The notes beneath the pieces were generated by a model that had not been told where the DNA came from, searched no databases, and saw only the letters and a program-made list of their open reading frames with translations. Both the position numbers and the translations under genes were made by a program. A stretch of DNA of 64,000 nt from Rapana venosa (lineage: Eukaryota > Mollusca > Gastropoda > Neogastropoda > Muricidae): assembly GCA_028751875.1 (NCBI GenBank), contig CM054134.1, positions 42,660,594-42,724,593 of the forward strand, read 5' to 3'. Shown piece by piece: positions 63,701-64,000 of the stretch (position 1 is the stretch's first letter; each line of letters begins with the position of its first letter).

Positions 63701-64000
63701 CCAGAAAAAGAAGTGTCATGTGGCATTTTCCTGGGATCAGTTGATATATTTGAAGATCCCTGTGCTCTAGGCTGGGCAGTGGACATGGCAGGGGTCTGGT
63801 CACTGCTTTGCTTGGACAGTGAATCCTTTCCAAAAGATTTAGTCAATGGTCTGCCTATAACACCATGCCGATTTGCAGGCGTTTGGGATGCCATCCCAGC
63901 AACAGTCTCAGCTGATGCCCACTTACCCCACGTAATGCCTGAAACATGTTTAGAAACAGCCTTTTGCTGAATTGTCAGAGCACTCAGTTTTGCAGCCTGC
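36949..64000 (-). CDS. CCDC14-like coiled-coil protein, seven coding exons, 5' end beyond the window
   Basis: Exons in transcript order: from beyond 64000 to 62748, 61134-61053, 56978-56896, 54506-54370, 48939-48746, 46936-46811, 37987-36949 (TAG). All junctions are GT/AG and all phases join, giving at least 970 residues. The N-terminal part is low-complexity and Ser/Pro-rich with eight 7-residue repeats (RPPTPAP/S). A coiled coil follows (EQQKKELTSFKQQ, QSRQIERLESTLANAEQEK), then a Ser/Thr-rich tail. The layout, the coiled-coil end followed by RVKQAATELMSRLS, and the last ~30 residues (FPEAIVRVMSNIDKTEKDL) resemble vertebrate CCDC14, a centriolar-satellite protein of about 950 residues. That comparison is from memory, so the family name is moderate confidence; the gene model is strong. 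It lies upstream of ALG12 on the same strand. Confidence 0.75.
38160..38290 (+). repeat. SINE, family B2 head fragment
   Basis: GGCAAGATGGTTTAGATG, then TTCTGGGTTCAATTTTCAGC (B-box region), then TTTCTTCCCAGTTTGACA, as in 22740-22935. It lies just upstream (plus strand) of the L2-like fragment, in the last intron of the CCDC14-like gene. Confidence 0.65.
38466..38668 (+). mobile_element. L2-like LINE, left half of an interrupted copy
   Basis: Matches the C-terminal ORF region (ACGCATACAAAACTCTGTAG, CTTCACTGGCTGCCTGTCTC) and stops at ACACTCCT. The same element resumes at 42676 after a 4007-bp insertion. Confidence 0.85.
38935..39695. repeat. Internal (GA)n-separated minisatellite of hAT-like copy 1
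   Basis: Units share AAATTTGTATTTCCA, CAGAGAGATAGATCTAGATC, TTAAAGCCAATATCAAAGTC, a poly-C stretch and ATCATACA, then a (GA)n run. At least three units are present. Each (GA)n run differs in length. The long Arg/Glu and Ser/Leu ORFs over this stretch are artefacts of (GA)n. Confidence 0.85.
40155..42523 (+). mobile_element. RTE-like non-LTR retrotransposon inserted in hAT-like copy 1
   Basis: Perfect 11-bp target duplication TAAACGGCAGT (40144-40154 and 42524-42534); a (GAAA)n-type tail at the right end. 5'-truncated in the endonuclease. The RT is in two frames, 40854-41305 and 41311-42054: GKAAGDDSITSEAI, FGFRKGRGCTDAIFALRQLC, FVDQEKAFDRVNRDKLW, VTSGVRQGCVLSPLLF and LLFADDQSLM. A frameshift at about 41305 and a later one near 42040 break the ORF. 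The empty site is preserved in copy 2 (AAAGGCAGTTG). Confidence 0.92.
42676..43083 (+). mobile_element. L2-like LINE, right half of the interrupted copy
   Basis: Resumes with ACACTCCATCCCATTCCC and reads through CAAACCACTGTTGGCCGTCG to the 3' end AGATTCAGCGCTATGTAAAT and an (ATT)n tail at about 43070. Joining it to 38466-38668 across one copy of ACACTCC restores the order seen at 23600-30345. Confidence 0.88.
43095..43360. repeat. (GA)n microsatellite
   Basis: Nearly continuous (GA)n with a few interruptions, outside the two hAT-like copies. The Ser/Leu-rich minus-strand ORFs are artefacts. Confidence 0.9.
44372..44409 (+). repeat. 38-base poly-C run
   Basis: An uninterrupted run of about 38 C, the longest homopolymer in the window, 37 bp left of hAT-like copy 2. 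Its length may include assembly error. Confidence 0.85.
44447..46072. mobile_element. hAT-like non-autonomous DNA transposon, copy 2 (solo)
   Basis: Left end CAGTGTTGATTCTAGG; right end (other strand) CAGTATTGATTCTAGG. Flanked by the direct repeat CATTTCA (44440-44446 and 46073-46079), 7 bp, one short of the 8 expected for hAT. Same internal order as copy 1: GGGGCCC-rich left part, (GA)n-separated repeat array, CTCTAATTAGCGC, GTGATTGGTCAAAAGTGAGG, CTTAATTTTAGAGATTAT, right end. No transposase. Confidence 0.88.
44670..45410. repeat. Internal (GA)n-separated minisatellite of hAT-like copy 2
   Basis: About four to five units, each with AAATTTGTATTTCCA, GATAGATCTAGAT and TTAAAGCCAATCTCAAAGTC, separated by (GA)n runs of up to ~80 bp. 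Same units as in copy 1. Confidence 0.85.
46540..46680 (-). mobile_element. LINE C-terminal remnant
   Basis: Minus-strand frame DDRGQKKRPPTSCIANITEV, SGQGGQQEIIELSRG, related to 36104-36340. In the intron between the 46811 and 36949 exons of the CCDC14-like gene. Confidence 0.6.
46811..46936 (-). CDS. CCDC14-like exon, 126 nt
   Basis: Encodes RVKQAATELMSRLSFDQHAK then HVLNLHSSQVLKDFVESTSF. Acceptor TTGTGACAG, donor GTAAGTAT. Phases join exons at 48746 and 37987. The helix-breaking end of the coiled coil resembles the corresponding CCDC14 region. Confidence 0.87.
46999..47298. repeat. ~100-bp tandem repeat, three copies, built from intron flank plus SINE head
   Basis: Unit starts GGCATGGAGTGAACAATGAG, contains TTAGCTGGTAACCACAGAAA and ends GACGGATGCTATAGCCAAGT. 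Units start at about 46999, 47096 and 47197. The last unit passes into the full SINE body. Confidence 0.88.
47065..47615 (+). repeat. tRNA-headed SINE, family C, with tandemly repeated head
   Basis: Head GACGGATGCTATAGCCAAGT, B-box-like AGGTTTGAATCTGGG at about 47331, body with GTTAAAGATCCTGTAGGCGA, and the shared 3' end (CGTTGGAATGCGACTACCTT, TCACCACGGGTGGTGGGC). The first part of the head is present three times in a ~100-bp tandem array starting at about 46999. Confidence 0.7.
48746..48939 (-). CDS. CCDC14-like coiled-coil exon, 194 nt
   Basis: Encodes EHRAQVLFQEQMTRNNNLRN, then QSRQIERLESTLANAEQEK, ending KDIQIVCLQESL. Acceptor TCTTCACAG, donor GTGAGTGG. It continues the coiled coil of the previous exon. 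Confidence 0.87.
48940..50150. other. Intron sequence with (GA)n block
   Basis: Intron between the 54370 and 48939 exons. It holds a composite (GA)n microsatellite at about 49840-49935 and 50000-50070 with a G-rich stretch at 50073-50092. Overlapping Ser/Leu and Pro-rich ORFs on the minus strand are artefacts. No gene seen. Confidence 0.6.
51636..51700. repeat. (CA)n microsatellite
   Basis: A pure (CA)n run of about 65 bp inside the 3.49-kb transposon. Confidence 0.9.
52549..52643 (-). CDS. Possible terminal coding exon inside the 3.49-kb transposon
   Basis: After a GATTTGCTACAG acceptor the minus strand stays open for 30 codons: LEDTEDAEAQEAKSLESAKA then TQPTNDETHI and TGA. The composition is acidic and Ala-rich, like a disordered C-terminus. 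A minus-strand AATAAA at 51755-51750 could end the transcript. Upstream exons were not found and no family is recognised, so this may be chance. Confidence 0.25.
54370..54506 (-). CDS. CCDC14-like coiled-coil exon, 137 nt
   Basis: Encodes FGSMMEELALRKKVEELS then TKLADEQKKRSEILEQQKK, with a clear heptad pattern. Acceptor TTTTTCAG, donor GTGAGTTT, phase 0 at the end. Confidence 0.87.
56532..56834 (+). CDS. Hypothetical 100-codon ORF in an intron, opposite strand
   Basis: Plus-strand ORF beginning MASPLVADDLSDKSDNELNA, with an acidic Ser/Asp/Glu-rich start and a later NMPSALFRQEWAPALHKLT. The composition looks more protein-like than the other short ORFs here and the ATG has a fair context (GGAAAATGGCG). 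No family was recognised. It lies opposite the CCDC14-like gene, so it could be a fragment of a retrocopy or transposon ORF. Confidence 0.25.
   Translation: MASPLVADDLSDKSDNELNAVLLKVENFKQEMFGESDLKVEEENITVRKNNMPSALFRQEWAPALHKLTVEKSDLVACLRSKVSQFRVENCQRIQYIWEV
56896..56978 (-). CDS. CCDC14-like exon, 83 nt
   Basis: Encodes AMEKQNALLKHMERTQRRQ and LSPQESLQ, a helical coiled-coil-like segment. Acceptor TTTATCAG, donor GTAAGTAT; phases match exons at 61053 and 54506. Confidence 0.85.
57020..58190. other. Intron sequence, nothing recognised
   Basis: Intron of the CCDC14-like gene. A T-run at about 57078-57092 and no readable element or gene apart from chance ORFs. Confidence 0.5.
58190..58530 (-). 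repeat. tRNA-headed SINE, family B, near-complete copy
   Basis: Minus strand: TGGTGGTTAGCGTGATGCGC (A-box-like), then GGGTTCCATTCC, then the core GAAACTATAAACCGAGGTCC and the tail with CACATGAGTGTTTATTCC. It closely follows 9008-9366 in order. Confidence 0.8.
59041..60893 (-). mobile_element. RTE-like non-LTR retrotransposon with 5' inversion
   Basis: The 3' part lies on the minus strand (59510-59041): VISIFLYACESWTL, MRCFRRLLGISYKDHISNES, KLKWYGHVTRSQGI, GGRRRGRPRKSWEDN, ending VPPRSSDYGTDR and a (TATC)n-type tail. The upstream part lies on the plus strand (about 59511-60893): GKSAGADNIPAELVQAGGEA, EEQAGFRAGRSTTEQIFNLR, FIDFKKAFDRVWHAALW, TTVGVRQGCLLSPTLF and LRFADDIDGIAG. Both halves carry VISIFLYAC, so they overlap by about 28 bp. 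The RT half keeps an ORF of 542 codons. It lies in an intron of the CCDC14-like gene. Confidence 0.9.
60930..61012 (-). pseudogene. Decayed duplicate of the CCDC14-like 82-nt exon
   Basis: Same acceptor (GCAG|GAGAC), same last 26 bases (GTGGCACGAATCTAGAAGGC then GGGATGA) and a GTAAGATG donor as the exon at 61053-61134, but a diverged middle and one extra base (83 against 82 nt). In the incoming phase it meets a TAG. It lies 37 bp from the edge of the inverted LINE. Confidence 0.7.
61053..61134 (-). CDS. CCDC14-like exon, 82 nt
   Basis: Encodes DLDLKRLVSQIGADLKRQW and HESRRRD between a GTGTGCAG acceptor and a GTAAGTAC donor. Phases match both neighbours. A decayed copy of the same exon lies about 120 bp downstream at 60930-61012. 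Confidence 0.85.
61135..62747. other. Intron sequence, nothing recognised
   Basis: Intron between the first two visible CCDC14-like exons. AT-rich, short ORFs only. TATATA- and (A)n-rich stretches near 61870. Confidence 0.5.
62748..64000 (-). CDS. CCDC14-like large N-terminal exon (partial)
   Basis: The frame is open from 64000 to a GTAAGCTC donor at 62747. The methionine at 63894 is not the start: codons upstream of it stay open (SKHVSGITWGKWASAETVAG) to the window edge. It encodes at least 417 residues, rich in Ser, Pro, Thr and Gln, with the RPPTPAP/S array at 63095-63265. It ends with a more ordered helical stretch, IGVEYPKRHLHLLQYLDQL. Confidence 0.85.
63095..63265 (-). repeat. 21-bp coding minisatellite (RPPTPAP/S x8)
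   Basis: Eight tandem 21-bp units in the large CCDC14-like exon, encoding RPPTPAP or RPPTPAS. The multiple of three keeps the frame. Units differ mainly by CCAAGACC versus TCAAGACC. The proline-rich PxxP-like array could bind SH3-type domains, which is inference. Confidence 0.95.

Noticed and set aside
63892..63894. ATG as start of the large CCDC14-like exon
   Set aside because: The same frame is open upstream to the window edge with ordinary codons, so this Met is internal.

Overview
This is a eukaryotic nuclear window, most likely from a gastropod or other lophotrochozoan. The evidence is spliced genes with GT-AG introns, abundant (GA)n, (CA)n and poly-C tracts, and many decayed non-LTR retrotransposons, tRNA-headed SINEs and DNA transposons. 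The species assignment is inference from repeat style only.

Two host genes were rebuilt by hand from splice sites and reading phase, both on the minus strand. (1) ALG12, the ER dolichyl-P-mannose alpha-1,6-mannosyltransferase of N-glycan assembly, is complete: nine coding exons between 18613 and 8619 give a 487-residue protein with every phase matching. (2) A CCDC14-like coiled-coil (centriolar satellite/centrosomal) protein has seven coding exons between 64000 and 36949. It is open at the right window edge, so the 5' end lies outside; at least 970 residues are visible.

Layout: 1-6 kb, non-coding, with two copies of an ~800 bp tRNA-headed repeat and a 35-bp minisatellite. 6.2-18.7 kb, ALG12 with its probable 3' UTR; its introns hold SINEs, an L2-like LINE abutting a splice donor, and two minisatellites touching splice sites. 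19.7-30.4 kb, a retrotransposon field with three successive L2-like copies. 30.5-36.9 kb, AT-rich sequence that may be the CCDC14-like 3' UTR. 37-64 kb, the CCDC14-like gene. Its introns hold a three-level nested insertion (LINE inside a hAT-like element inside an L2-like LINE), a second solo copy of that hAT-like element, a 3.49-kb transposon with 15-bp terminal inverted repeats and 8-bp target duplications, a 5'-inverted RTE-like LINE, and a decayed duplicate exon.

Most short ORFs in the window are repeat shadows. No tRNA, rRNA, CRISPR or operon-like structure was seen. The least-explained items are the 3.49-kb TIR element at 50200-53691, the hAT-like family with an internal (GA)n-separated minisatellite, the tRNA/5S-rRNA-like SINE at 7050-7325, and the splice-site-linked minisatellites of ALG12.
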